DNA of 17,852 bases from Pseudomonadota bacterium (GCA_023430705.1 JAEYZJ010000108.1:1-17852); one strand, 5' to 3'. Shown: positions 1 through 7,306, counted from the first letter of the stretch. A program made the numbers and translations. Notes: a model not told the origin generated them from the sequence alone.

Positions 1-402
1 ACCTCGGTGATCGTCGCGGATGGCGACGGTGTCTGGACCGAGTATCCGGGCGGCTATTCCGACATGGTCACCCAGCGCGGCTACGGCGTCACCAAGCCCG
101 AGGCGGCGACGCGGACGAAGGCGGAACGGAACGCTGCGCCGTCCCCGCAGCCTCCGGCCCAGAAGCAGAAGCTCAGCTTCAAGCACAAGCACGCCCTCGA
201 GACCCTGCCCGGGGAGATCACCCGCCTCGAGGCCGAGATCGGCCGGCTCAACGCCGTGCTGGCCGACGGCAACCTCTATGCCCGCGACCCCGGCAGGTTT
301 GCAGAGACGAGCAAGGCCCTCGAGCAGGCCCAGGCCGCGCTGGGCAAGGCCGAGGACCAGTGGCTCGAACTCGAGGCGCTGCGCGAAGAGATCGAAGGCT
401 GA
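1..402 (+). CDS. ABC-F family ATPase (Uup-like), C-terminal fragment
   Basis: The frame is open from the first base and ends at TGA 400-402, so this is the 3' end of a longer gene. The first visible residues match the segment just after the second nucleotide-binding domain of ABC-F proteins (TSVIVADGDG, then W-x-E-Y-x-G-G-Y-S-D-M). A Lys/Pro/Ala-rich linker follows, then a KLSFKHKHALETLP segment and a charged coiled coil of about 70 residues typical of the Uup-type C-terminal domain. ABC-F proteins are soluble paired ATPases that act on the ribosome or on nucleic acid; the Uup C-terminal coil is linked with DNA binding. The ATPase motifs lie outside the window, so the exact subfamily is inferred from the tail. 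The gene converges on the lacI-type gene, leaving 37 bases between the stops. Confidence 0.85.
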   Translation, partial: TSVIVADGDGVWTEYPGGYSDMVTQRGYGVTKPEAATRTKAERNAAPSPQPPAQKQKLSFKHKHALETLPGEITRLEAEIGRLNAVLADGNLYARDPGRFAETSKALEQAQAALGKAEDQWLELEALREEIEG

Positions 403-439
403 TCCCTCGTCCGCAGCGGGGCGCGGCCGGACCCGTCCG

Positions 440-1504
440 CTAGAACCACAGCTCCGGCTCGTGCAGGATCTGCAGCTCCTCGGGCGGCGCGCCCTGGATG
501 CGGCGGAGCAGCAGTTCGCCCATCTGCTGCCCGGCGAGCGCGGTATCCTCGAAGATGGCGTCGACCTTGGGACGGATCAGGCTGAAGATGCCCGACGTCT
601 GCTTGGCGACGACCTGGACGTCCGTCCCGATCCGGCGCCCGGCATCGGTGAGGCCCGCCATCACCGCCAGCGCCGCCGCGTCGCCCGTGCACACGAAGCC
701 GTCCGGCGCATCCGGCTCGGCCACCCGCCTCAGCACCGCGACCCGGATCTCCTCGGCCGAGCTGTCAAGGCTCGCGCCCGCGAGGATTTCCCATTCCAGT
801 CCCGCCTCGGTGACCGCCTGCATGAAGCCGTCCCTGAGGTGGTGCCCGAAGCTGTAGCGCGGCGGCGGCAGGATGATCGTCACCTTGCGGCAGCCCTTGG
901 CCTTGAGCCGCATCACCGCATGCAGCGCGAAGGCGCAGTTGTCGTAGTCGACATAGGGGTGCGGCGAGGGAAACGCCGTCCGCCCGTGCGAGACGAAGGG
1001 GAAATTCTCTTCCATCAGCAGCTTCACCCGGTCGTCGTCGGGCTCGGTGCGCGAGAAGATCACCCCGTCCGCCGCCCGGTTGCGCAGCACATAGAGGATG
1101 GGGTCGACGGGCCGCGCGCTGCGGGCGCTGGGCGTGATCACGAGGTGGTAGCTGGTGCCGGCGAGCGCCGCGGTGAGCCCGGCCACCATCGACTGGCCGA
1201 AGCCGAGGATTTCATCGTGCGGGTCCAGCATCAGGGCGATGACGTTAGTGCGCCCGGTCTTCAGCCGCAGCGCGGTCCGGTCGGGCACATAGCCGATCTC
1301 GGCCGCGATCTTCTGCACCCGCACCCGCGTCTCGTCGCTGAGTTCGGGCGCGTTGTTGAGGGCGCGCGAGATTGTGGTGATCGCCAGCCCGGTCATTTCG
1401 GCGATGGTCCGCAAGGTCGGCTTGCCGCTCGGCTTGCGGCCGGGGCCGGGCTTGCGGACAGGTGTCTTGGTGCGCTTCCTGTCGCGCGTTTCGCTCTCGG
1501 CCAA
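440..1504 (-). CDS. LacI-family transcriptional repressor
   Basis: A 354-residue protein with a LacI helix-turn-helix at about residues 30-55 (LRTIAEMTGLAITTISRALN), the hinge after it (SDETRVRV, IGYVPDRTALRLKTGRTN), and a periplasmic-binding-like effector domain of about 270 residues. It should bind a sugar-like effector and release an operator. The start chosen is TTG at 1504: a strong GGGAGGAA lies about 6 bases upstream and no in-frame ATG precedes the HTH. Before the HTH is an unusual basic tail of about 28 residues, rich in Arg, Lys and Pro with a GRKP core resembling an AT-hook. No sugar operon adjoins it on this strand, because the next gene downstream is the convergent ABC-F gene, so its target is unknown. 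A palindrome about 95 bases upstream could be its own operator. Confidence 0.92.
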   Translation of the reverse strand: MAESETRDRKRTKTPVRKPGPGRKPSGKPTLRTIAEMTGLAITTISRALNNAPELSDETRVRVQKIAAEIGYVPDRTALRLKTGRTNVIALMLDPHDEILGFGQSMVAGLTAALAGTSYHLVITPSARSARPVDPILYVLRNRAADGVIFSRTEPDDDRVKLLMEENFPFVSHGRTAFPSPHPYVDYDNCAFALHAVMRLKAKGCRKVTIILPPPRYSFGHHLRDGFMQAVTEAGLEWEILAGASLDSSAEEIRVAVLRRVAEPDAPDGFVCTGDAAALAVMAGLTDAGRRIGTDVQVVAKQTSGIFSLIRPKVDAIFEDTALAGQQMGELLLRRIQGAPPEELQILHEPELWF

Positions 1505-1598
1505 CGGTGTTCCTCCCTGGCTTTGGGACCTTCTCCGAGGTCCTTTTGCCCCAGGTCTCGTGCCAATGGGGGTCGCCCGGGGGTAAGCTCACAGATTA

Positions 1599-1612
1599 TG
1601 CAATCGATTTCA
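1599..1612. promoter_or_regulatory. Candidate LacI-type operator
   Basis: TGCAATCGATTTCA is an imperfect palindrome with a central CG and one mismatched pair, the general shape of LacI/GalR-family operators. It lies 95 bases upstream of the TTG start of the LacI-type gene and overlaps the AT-rich CATAAT stretch that is the best -10-like element on the minus strand. Autoregulation is the simplest reading, but this is inference from shape and position. Confidence 0.4.
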
Positions 1613-1615
1613 AGG

Positions 1616-1631
1616 CGGGACGACCGTCCCG
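1616..1631. repeat. Perfect 16-bp palindrome (7-bp arms, 2-bp centre)
   Basis: CGGGACG-AC-CGTCCCG lies 4 bases beyond the candidate LacI operator. The 2-base centre is too short for a stable RNA loop, so a protein-binding site is more plausible than a terminator. No family is recognised. Confidence 0.4.
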
Positions 1632-1884
1632 TTTCGCACCGCTAGACGGTGTGCCGCCGAGATACCAGAGCCATGCCCCACGGCATTTTGCCTCATGCGC
1701 CGCAGGGGGCAGGATATTCCCCGCCCGGCCCGCAAGTTTGGAACGCCGGGCTCTGGCGCGCGGCGCCTGCGTTCCCTATCTTGTGCCCCATCGCTCGCGA
1801 GACGGCGCGGCGCGGGATCGACCCCGCGCGGCCGCTGCCATAGAAGAGTCGAGTGGCGGACTCACCACCGCCACGAAAAAGCTG

Positions 1885-1910
1885 CGGGGAAAGGGTCAGA
1901 CTCTTCCCCG
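1885..1910 (+). other. Leader hairpin upstream of a small ORF
   Basis: CGGGGAA (1885-1891) pairs perfectly with TTCCCCG (1904-1910) around a 12-base loop, which itself contains GTC-A-GAC. It is 43 bases upstream of the ATG at 1954. No T-tract follows, so it is not a classical terminator. It could be a 5' leader structure or part of a small RNA. Confidence 0.35.
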
Positions 1911-1953
1911 TGAGAATCACCCAGGCCCCGCGGCCGCCGGAAAGGAGACGAAA

Positions 1954-2049
1954 ATGCACATCGCAATTCGCACCACTCTCCAAACCGGGACCAAAGGCAA
2001 ATGGGTACGCCGCTGCTGCGTAGGGTGTCGCCGAACCAAACGAATGTGA
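1954..2049 (+). CDS. Possible 31-residue basic, Cys-containing peptide
   Basis: ATG at 1954 follows AAAGGAGACGAAA, one of the better ribosome sites in the window at ideal spacing. The frame ends at TGA 2047-2049. The peptide is strongly basic, with about nine Arg or Lys residues, mostly in its C-terminal half, and contains CCVGC, a cysteine cluster followed by RRTKR. No family is recognised. The case for it is the ribosome site and the hairpin upstream; the case against is its length and lack of any known homologue. It could be a translated leader peptide or chance. Its stop codon overlaps the CRP-like site. Confidence 0.35.
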   Translation: MHIAIRTTLQTGTKGKWVRRCCVGCRRTKRM

Positions 2050-2060
2050 CCTCTGTCACC
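2045..2060. promoter_or_regulatory. CRP-like binding site
   Basis: TGTGA-CCTCTG-TCACC matches the CRP/FNR-family consensus TGTGA-N6-TCACA at nine of ten defined bases, and it contains the inverted repeat GTGAC-N4-GTCAC. It sits 65 bases upstream of the ATG of the 69-residue protein, a plausible activator position. Alphaproteobacterial CRP-like proteins often prefer a shorter TGT/ACA core, so binding is inferred. Confidence 0.4.
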
Positions 2061-2125
2061 TGTTCGTCTCACAGTTCAGCTAACACCCCGGCCGTCCCTG
2101 CGACGGGCCGAATGGAGACTCTTCC

Positions 2126-2335
2126 ATGCAGCATGCCCATTTCGACAAGCCCCACAGCCTCAAGCCCATCGCCCTCGATATCGACGGTGAGCCCAAGGGC
2201 GTCCTCGTCGCGCACGCCGACGGCTATCGTTTCCTCGCCGTCAAGCTCGACGCCTTCGAGGTCGATGGCCAGGTCTTCGAGACCGTCGAGGCGGCCGAGG
2301 CGGCCATCCGCGACGTCATCCAGCCGCACGCCTGA
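2126..2335 (+). CDS. Small hypothetical protein, 69 residues
   Basis: ATG at 2126 follows a GGAGA ribosome site about 7 bases upstream. The protein is small and acidic, with alternating beta-like stretches (KPIALDIDGEPKGVLVAH, FLAVKLDAFEVDGQVF) and a C-terminal amphipathic helix (VEAAEAAIRDVI). It has no signal peptide, membrane segment or cysteine, so it is probably a small cytosolic alpha/beta protein. The codon use matches the neighbouring real genes, which supports coding. I recognise no family. It converges on rhaK, with a shared hairpin between the stops, and is not obviously part of the rhamnose locus. Confidence 0.75.
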   Translation: MQHAHFDKPHSLKPIALDIDGEPKGVLVAHADGYRFLAVKLDAFEVDGQVFETVEAAEAAIRDVIQPHA

Positions 2336-2337
2336 GC

Positions 2338-2357
2338 CGCGGGGCAGCCGCCCCGCG
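2338..2357. terminator. Bidirectional terminator hairpin
   Basis: CGCGGGGC and GCCCCGCG form a perfect 8-bp stem around the 4-base loop AGCC. It lies in the 27 bases between the convergent stop codons of the 69-residue protein and rhaK. No T-tract follows on either strand, common in GC-rich genomes, so termination is inferred from position and stability. Confidence 0.6.
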
Positions 2358-2362
2358 CTTCG

Positions 2363-3727
2363 TCACGGCCCGACGCGCTGCCGCCACTTCTGCGCATAGT
2401 CGCGGGCCGCCGCATCCCCCTCCACCAGCACCGTGTCGTCCGCCTTGCGCGAAGGCTCGAGCCGCGCCAGCAGCGCCGCACCGATCGAGGTGCCGGTGGC
2501 GCTGCGCCGGATCGGTTCGACCGGCCGTCCCGTGGCCGCCGCCAGCATCCGGATGTAGAGCGCGTTGCTCGCGAAGGGGCCTTCCACCACCGTGTGGTTC
2601 TCCGCCCCGGCGAGGTCGAGGCAGGCGGCCGTCATCATGGCGAGGTAGAACGAGGTGACGACGAAAACCGCGTCGTCGTCCAGCTGCTCGCGCGGCACCG
2701 TCCACTGCGCCTGCCGGCCGGGGAACGGGCCCGAGCCCTGCACCACGGCCGGGGTCAGCATGATCGCCTCGCCGAGCACCCGCTCGATGCTCGCGGGCCC
2801 GGGCTGGCGCGGCGTCGCCAGCATCTCGAACTCGCGTCCACCCATGAAGCGGGCCGACGGCACCGGCCGTCCGAAGGCGTCGATGTTGGCGAGGCAGTCG
2901 CGCGCCGGATCGAGATTGTCGATGTCCCCGCCCGGCGCCGCCACCACGACCCAGGTACCGGTCGAGACCAGCCCGAACGGCGGTTGCCGCCCGAGCAGGT
3001 GCGGCAGCAGGGACGCGTTGGAATCGTGGATGCCCGAATAGACCGGCAGCGGCCGTCTGAGGCCCAGCGCCGCGGTGACCGCCGGCAGCGTCACGCCGAG
3101 CACGTCCGACGCGGGCCGCACCGGCGGCATCCTGTCGAGCCAGCCCTCCTTCATCACCAGCGAGGAATAGAGGTCGGTGGTGAAGTCCCACAGGTCCGTA
3201 TGGCAGCCCCACGAGGTGATCTCGGCGGCCGCGACCCCGGTGAGGCGGAACGACCAGTATTGGGGGTAGGGGAGAATCCAGCGCGTGCGTGCGAACGCCT
3301 CGGGAAAGCTGCGCGCCTGCCAGAAGATCTGTGCCCCGAGGTTCAGCCCGCCCGGCAGGCGCGGCGTGAAGCTTTCCGTGAAATCCGGTCGCGCCTGCTC
3401 GTAGGCGGCAGCGAGCCGGTCGGGCCCCGGGAACTCGTAGTCGAGCACGGGCAGCGCCAGTTCGCCCCCGGCGGTGACGAGCGCCGCCGACGCCCCGTGC
3501 GTGGTGACGCTGATCGCATCGAGCGGCGCCTCGCGGTTCAGCTCCGCCAGCGCCTCGAGCACGAAGGCCCAGAGCGCCTCGACGTCGTAGTGCGGATACT
3601 CGCCTCCGGCCAGCACCGTGTTGGGGCGCTTGCGCACGGCCAGTTCGGTGCGCGTATCGAGTTCGACCACCGCCACCTTGGCGTTCGACTTGCCGATATC
3701 GATGACGCCGATGCGGTTGGGGGTCAC
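2363..3727 (-). CDS. rhaK: L-rhamnulose kinase RhaK (FGGY family)
   Basis: A 454-residue FGGY-family carbohydrate kinase expected to phosphorylate L-rhamnulose to L-rhamnulose-1-phosphate in the cytosol. Visible motifs are the N-terminal ATP-binding GVIDIGKSNAKV (residues 7-18), the FGGY catalytic region SGIHDSNAS with Asp at about 235, the adenosine-loop STGTW at about 255-259, and a C-terminal GPFASNALYIRMLAAATGRPV segment. It is the rhizobial RhaK type rather than the E. coli RhaB type. The start is GTG at 3727, which overlaps the rhaQ TGA in the four bases GTGA; the next residues begin the ATP-binding strand directly. It is the last gene of the minus-strand operon. In Rhizobium leguminosarum RhaK has also been reported to be needed for rhamnose uptake, so it may influence transport too. 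Confidence 0.93.
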   Translation of the reverse strand: MTPNRIGVIDIGKSNAKVAVVELDTRTELAVRKRPNTVLAGGEYPHYDVEALWAFVLEALAELNREAPLDAISVTTHGASAALVTAGGELALPVLDYEFPGPDRLAAAYEQARPDFTESFTPRLPGGLNLGAQIFWQARSFPEAFARTRWILPYPQYWSFRLTGVAAAEITSWGCHTDLWDFTTDLYSSLVMKEGWLDRMPPVRPASDVLGVTLPAVTAALGLRRPLPVYSGIHDSNASLLPHLLGRQPPFGLVSTGTWVVVAAPGGDIDNLDPARDCLANIDAFGRPVPSARFMGGREFEMLATPRQPGPASIERVLGEAIMLTPAVVQGSGPFPGRQAQWTVPREQLDDDAVFVVTSFYLAMMTAACLDLAGAENHTVVEGPFASNALYIRMLAAATGRPVEPIRRSATGTSIGAALLARLEPSRKADDTVLVEGDAAARDYAQKWRQRVGP

Positions 3728-4713
3728 CGGCGCACCATGCGGGTGACGATCGGCAGCGCGATCACGAGGATGAGCAGCAGGCCGATGAAGATCGACATCA
3801 CGATGCCCGGCACGTTCAGCAGCCCCATGCCGAAGGTCACGAGCCCCATGATGAAGGCCGCGATGACGACACCCGTGATGGTCCCGGCGCCGCCCAGGAT
3901 GGAGACGCCGCCGAGGACGACCATGGTCACCACCTCGAGCTCCCACCCCATGGCGATCGAGGGCCGGGTCGAGCCGAGCCGGCTCGTGAGCAGCACCGAG
4001 GCGATGCCGCTCATCAGCCCGGTGAGGCAGAACAGCACGAACTTGATGCGCTCGACGCGCACGCCCGAGAACTGCGCGGCCGTCGCGTTGTTGCCGATCA
4101 CGTAGATGCGGCGGCCAAAACTCGTCCGCTGCAGCAGCACGTAGAAGACCGCCGCCATGACGAGCAGGAGCGCGAACTCGAAGCTCACCACCCAGAAGAC
4201 GTAGCCCTGCCCGAAGAAGGCGAAGCTTTGCGGGTAGCCCTTGAAGGCCTGGTCGCCCAGCACGATGAAGCTGATCCCGCGGAAGAGGCTCATCGTGCCG
4301 ATGGTGACGACGATCGAGGGCAGGCCGAGCCGCGTGACCAGCAGCCCGTTGAACGCCCCGCAGGCGAGCCCCGTGCCGATGCCGATGGCAACCAGCACCG
4401 GCGTGTCCGCCCCGTACTGGAGCGCGAGGCCCATCATGGTCGAGGCCAGTGCGATGATCGCGGCGACCGAGAGGTCGATCTCGCCCGAGATGATCAGCAG
4501 CGCCATGACGAGCGCGATGAGGGCCTTCTCGGTGAAGTTGAAGGTCGCATCCGACAGCGACCAGGGGCTGAGGAAATAAGGCGAGGCCAGCGCGTTGGCG
4601 ATGAAGATCGCCACCGCCACGACGAGCAGCAGGCTCTGCCAGCTGAACAGCGCGGCGCGCAGCGGGCTGTCGAGCCGGTCGGGGATATGGCGGGCCGGGG
4701 TCTGCTCGTTCAT
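3724..4713 (-). CDS. rhaQ: L-rhamnose ABC transporter permease RhaQ
   Basis: A 329-residue inner-membrane permease of the branched-chain/ribose-type family (BPD_transp_2). A hydrophilic N-terminus of about 25 residues precedes a series of hydrophobic segments. The conserved cytoplasmic coupling region GGVSILGGAGTITG lies near residue 260, followed by the last helices (MSIFIGLLLILVIALPIV). It pairs with RhaP as a heterodimeric channel. ATG at 4713 overlaps the rhaP TGA as ATGA, which fixes the start and implies translational coupling. In the known Rhizobium locus rhaU lies between rhaQ and rhaK, but here rhaK follows directly with a 4-base overlap. Confidence 0.93.
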   Translation of the reverse strand: MNEQTPARHIPDRLDSPLRAALFSWQSLLLVVAVAIFIANALASPYFLSPWSLSDATFNFTEKALIALVMALLIISGEIDLSVAAIIALASTMMGLALQYGADTPVLVAIGIGTGLACGAFNGLLVTRLGLPSIVVTIGTMSLFRGISFIVLGDQAFKGYPQSFAFFGQGYVFWVVSFEFALLLVMAAVFYVLLQRTSFGRRIYVIGNNATAAQFSGVRVERIKFVLFCLTGLMSGIASVLLTSRLGSTRPSIAMGWELEVVTMVVLGGVSILGGAGTITGVVIAAFIMGLVTFGMGLLNVPGIVMSIFIGLLLILVIALPIVTRMVRR

Positions 4714-5696
4714 GGCCGCGCCCCTTCGGCCCGCTTGAGGATGATCCGCCCGCCCTTCCTGTCGCCGCGCGCATTGAGCATCACGGCGAGGATGATGGCG
4801 GCGCCGGAGATCGCCATCTGCCAGAACGGCGACACCCCGATCACCGGCAGGGCCGAGTTGATGACCCCGAGGAACAGCGCCCCGAGCCCCGCCGAGCCGA
4901 CGGTGCCCACGCCCCCCGCGATCGACACCCCGCCGATCACGCAGGCCGCGATCACCTGCAGCTCGTACCCGGCCGCCGTCTCCGACGAGGCGATGACGTA
5001 GCGGCTGACCCAGAGGTACCCGCACAGGCCCGCCGTCATGCCCGAGATGCAGAAGGCGATGAACCGGGTGCGGCCCACGTCGATCCCGGCATAGACCGAC
5101 GCGGTCGGGTTGACGCCGATGGCATAGATCGACCGGCCGACCGGGGTGCGCGTCATCAGCACGTAGAACGCTGCCGCGATGACGATCGCCGTCCAGCTGA
5201 GGAGCGGCAGCCCGAGCAGCTGGAGGCGCGTGCCGGCGATGAACTCCGGCGTCATCTCGTCGGCATTCACCCAGGTGCCGCCGGCAATGAGGAAGGTCAG
5301 CCCCCTGTAGATCGTCAGCGTGCCCAGCGTCACGACGATCGCGGGGATGTCGAGCTTCCAGACGAGAAAGCCGTTGATGGCGCCGAAGGCGAGCCCGATG
5401 AGCGGCGCCGCGAGGATCAGCAGCGGCACCGGCAGGCCAGGCATCGCCTGGTTGGCGAGCGCCACCACCATGCCCGAGAGCGCCACGTTCGAGGCGATCG
5501 AAAGGTCGATCGAGCGGGTGAGGATCACCACCATCTGCCCGAGCGCGAGGATGATCAGGATCGCGGTATTGTTGAACACGTCGGCGAGGTTGCCCGGCGT
5601 CGCAAAGCCCGGGGCCCGCCCGATGGCGATGGCCGCGACCATGGCCGCGATGCCGATGGCGAGCCAGAGCTCGCGGGTGCGGAGCAGGCGGTTCAT
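4710..5696 (-). CDS. rhaP: L-rhamnose ABC transporter permease RhaP
   Basis: A 328-residue membrane permease homologous to RhaQ, with a hydrophobic helix right at the N-terminus (LWLAIGIAAMVAAIAI), the sugar-permease segment ILALGQMVVILTRSIDLS at about residues 50-67, and the coupling loop GGVSIAGGVGTVGS in the second half. With RhaQ it should form the rhamnose channel energised by RhaT. ATG at 5696 overlaps the rhaT TGA by four bases (ATGA). No alternative start is better supported. Confidence 0.93.
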   Translation of the reverse strand: MNRLLRTRELWLAIGIAAMVAAIAIGRAPGFATPGNLADVFNNTAILIILALGQMVVILTRSIDLSIASNVALSGMVVALANQAMPGLPVPLLILAAPLIGLAFGAINGFLVWKLDIPAIVVTLGTLTIYRGLTFLIAGGTWVNADEMTPEFIAGTRLQLLGLPLLSWTAIVIAAAFYVLMTRTPVGRSIYAIGVNPTASVYAGIDVGRTRFIAFCISGMTAGLCGYLWVSRYVIASSETAAGYELQVIAACVIGGVSIAGGVGTVGSAGLGALFLGVINSALPVIGVSPFWQMAISGAAIILAVMLNARGDRKGGRIILKRAEGARP

Positions 5697-7198
5697 GCCG
5701 CCACCTCGCCGGCGCCGATGGCGCGCCTGACGAGGTCGTCGGCGGTCAGCCCGTCATTGTCGAGGATGGCCTCGATGCGACCCGAGCGCATCACGACGAT
5801 CCGGTCCGACATGCCCATCACCTCGGGCAGCTCCGACGACACCATGATCACCGCCAGCCCCTCGGCGACGAGTTCGGCCATGAAGGCATGCACCGCCGCC
5901 TTGCTGCCGATGTCGATGCCCTTGGTCGGCTCGTCGAGGATGATCACCCTGGGCTGGGTCGCCAGCCACTTGGCGATCACCACCTTCTGCTGGTTGCCAC
6001 CCGAAAGCGTCCCGGCGGCCTGGCTGAGCGAGGCCGTGCGCAGGTCGAGCCGCTCGGTATATCGCCGCGTCAGCGCGAACTCCTCCGCGAGGCGCAGGAA
6101 GCCGTGCCGCGACGTCCTTTGCAGCGAGGGCAGGGTGACGTTCTGGAAGATGGGCAGGTCCACCACCACGCCCTGCTTGCCGCGCTCCTCGGGCACATAG
6201 ACGATGCCCGCTGCGATGGCGTCGGCCGGCGAACGGGGTGCGAACGGCTGGCCGCCGAGGCTCATCGTCCCTCCTGAGGGGCGGGTGAGCCCGAAGATCG
6301 CCTGCATCACCTCCGAGCGCCCCGCGCCCACGAGGCCGTAAAAGCCCAGGATTTCGCCGCGCCGGAGCTCGAAGCCGATATCGGCGAACTCGGTGGGATG
6401 GCTGAGGCCGTCGAGGCTAAGTACCGGCGCGCCGATCGCCGGCGTCCGCTCGGGAAAGATGTGGTCGACACTGCGCCCGACCATCATCCGGATGATCTCG
6501 TCCTGCGGGGTTTCGCGGATCAGCCCCTTGCCCACCATCTCCCCGTCGCGGAACACGGTGTAGCGGTCGGCGATGCGGTAGATTTCCTCGAACTTGTGGC
6601 TGATGAACAGCACCGCCTTGCCGTCCTGCCTGAGCAGTTCGACGAGCACGTACAGGTCCTCGATCTCCTTGTGGCTCAGCGAGGCCGTGGGCTCGTCCAT
6701 GATCACCACTTCGGCGTCGATCGACATAGCCCGCGCCACCGCGACGAGGTGCTTGTTGGCAATCGAGAGGTCGCGCAGCCGCGCCTCGGCCCCGATGTGC
6801 CCGGCCCCCATGTCGTCGAGCACCCGCCGGGCGTTGCGCCGCATCGCCCGCCAGTCGATCGTTCCGAGCCGGGTCCGCGGCGCATGGCCCAGGTAGATGT
6901 TCTCGGCGACGCTCAGGTCGTCGAACAGCACTGTTTCCTGGTGGATGGCGGTGATGCCGAGCTCGAACGCCTTGTGGGCGGAGCCGAGGTGCACCGGCTT
7001 GCCGTCGATGGCGATCTCGCCGGCATCGGGCTGGTAGATGCCGGTCAGCACCTTCACCAGCGTCGATTTCCCCGCTCCGTTCTCCCCGATCAGCGCCGTG
7101 ACCTGCCCCGGATAGAGCTCGAGGCTCACCTCGTGCAGGGCCCGCACCCCGGGAAAGGATTTCGAGATGCCGGCGAGGGTGAGCCTGGGTTGGGACAT
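5693..7198 (-). CDS. rhaT: L-rhamnose ABC transporter ATP-binding protein RhaT
   Basis: A 501-residue sugar ABC ATPase with two fused nucleotide-binding domains, the normal length for this family. The first has Walker A GENGAGKST (38-46) and Walker B VVIMDEPTAS, with a degenerate signature LSIANKHL in place of LSGGQ. The second has the degenerate P-loop GLVGAGRSE, a good signature LSGGNQQK and Walker B VIILDEPTKGID. This asymmetry is typical of monosaccharide importers. The start is ATG at 7198; open frame continues upstream to about 7522 but that part lies in another frame of rhaS and has no family similarity. The stop overlaps rhaP. A 122-base gap with two hairpins separates it from rhaS. 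Confidence 0.95.
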   Translation of the reverse strand: MSQPRLTLAGISKSFPGVRALHEVSLELYPGQVTALIGENGAGKSTLVKVLTGIYQPDAGEIAIDGKPVHLGSAHKAFELGITAIHQETVLFDDLSVAENIYLGHAPRTRLGTIDWRAMRRNARRVLDDMGAGHIGAEARLRDLSIANKHLVAVARAMSIDAEVVIMDEPTASLSHKEIEDLYVLVELLRQDGKAVLFISHKFEEIYRIADRYTVFRDGEMVGKGLIRETPQDEIIRMMVGRSVDHIFPERTPAIGAPVLSLDGLSHPTEFADIGFELRRGEILGFYGLVGAGRSEVMQAIFGLTRPSGGTMSLGGQPFAPRSPADAIAAGIVYVPEERGKQGVVVDLPIFQNVTLPSLQRTSRHGFLRLAEEFALTRRYTERLDLRTASLSQAAGTLSGGNQQKVVIAKWLATQPRVIILDEPTKGIDIGSKAAVHAFMAELVAEGLAVIMVSSELPEVMGMSDRIVVMRSGRIEAILDNDGLTADDLVRRAIGAGEVAA

Positions 7199-7219
7199 TG
7201 CTCTCACTTCCGTGGGTGC

Positions 7220-7263
7220 CCCCTCACGCGCAGCGCGAGACGCGCGCAGCGCCGGATGAGGGG
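7220..7263. repeat. Palindromic RIME/REP-like element
   Basis: CCCCTCA (7220-7226) and TGAGGGG (7257-7263) are perfect inverted ends. The interior carries GCGCG-AGA-CGCGC (7233-7245) and two copies of GCGCAGCG. On the minus strand the element begins CCCCTCATCCGGCGC, resembling the first half of the dispersed RIME-type palindromes known from rhizobial genomes. It lies between rhaS and rhaT and would form a hairpin in the operon mRNA. Family membership is inferred from the consensus as I recall it. Confidence 0.5.
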
Positions 7264-7282
7264 TCGCGCCACGAGACAGATG

Positions 7283-7306
7283 GCCCGGCGGCCGGGACCG
7301 CCGGGC
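7283..7306 (-). other. Intercistronic hairpin downstream of rhaS
   Basis: GCCCGGCGG (7283-7291) pairs perfectly with CCGCCGGGC (7298-7306) around a 6-base loop, 14 bases after the rhaS stop on the minus strand. There is no T-tract, and intact operon genes follow. Such hairpins after binding-protein genes often stabilise the upstream mRNA or attenuate read-through, leaving more binding protein than ATPase. The role is inferred. Confidence 0.55.

Larger units (their letters stand above)
1505..2125. other. Long intergenic region
   Basis: About 620 bases between the lacI-type gene and the 69-residue protein. It holds the candidate operator (1599-1612), the 16-bp palindrome (1616-1631), a 7-bp inverted repeat GCCCGGC/GCCGGGC (1723-1729 and 1745-1751), a hairpin (1885-1910), a possible 31-codon ORF with a good ribosome site (1954-2049) and a CRP-like site (2045-2060). 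Short open frames at 1649-1843 have no convincing ribosome site and biased composition, so they are not called. I recognise no tRNA, riboswitch or named small RNA. Confidence 0.6.

Noticed and set aside
20..1645. A 541-residue plus-strand frame antisense to the LacI-type gene
   Set aside because: Low-complexity Arg-rich content with no domains, while the minus strand holds a clear LacI protein.
1649..1843. A 64-codon plus-strand frame in the intergenic region
   Set aside because: No convincing ribosome site, Pro- and Arg-rich composition and no recognisable domain.
2363..4774. An 803-residue frame extending rhaK upstream
   Set aside because: The upstream part runs through rhaQ in another phase. 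The GTG at 3727 with the 4-base overlap starts exactly at the kinase fold.
7227..7253. The GCGCAGCGC repeats as the start of a CRISPR-like array
   Set aside because: There are only two copies, without regular spacers. They belong to the interior of one palindromic element.
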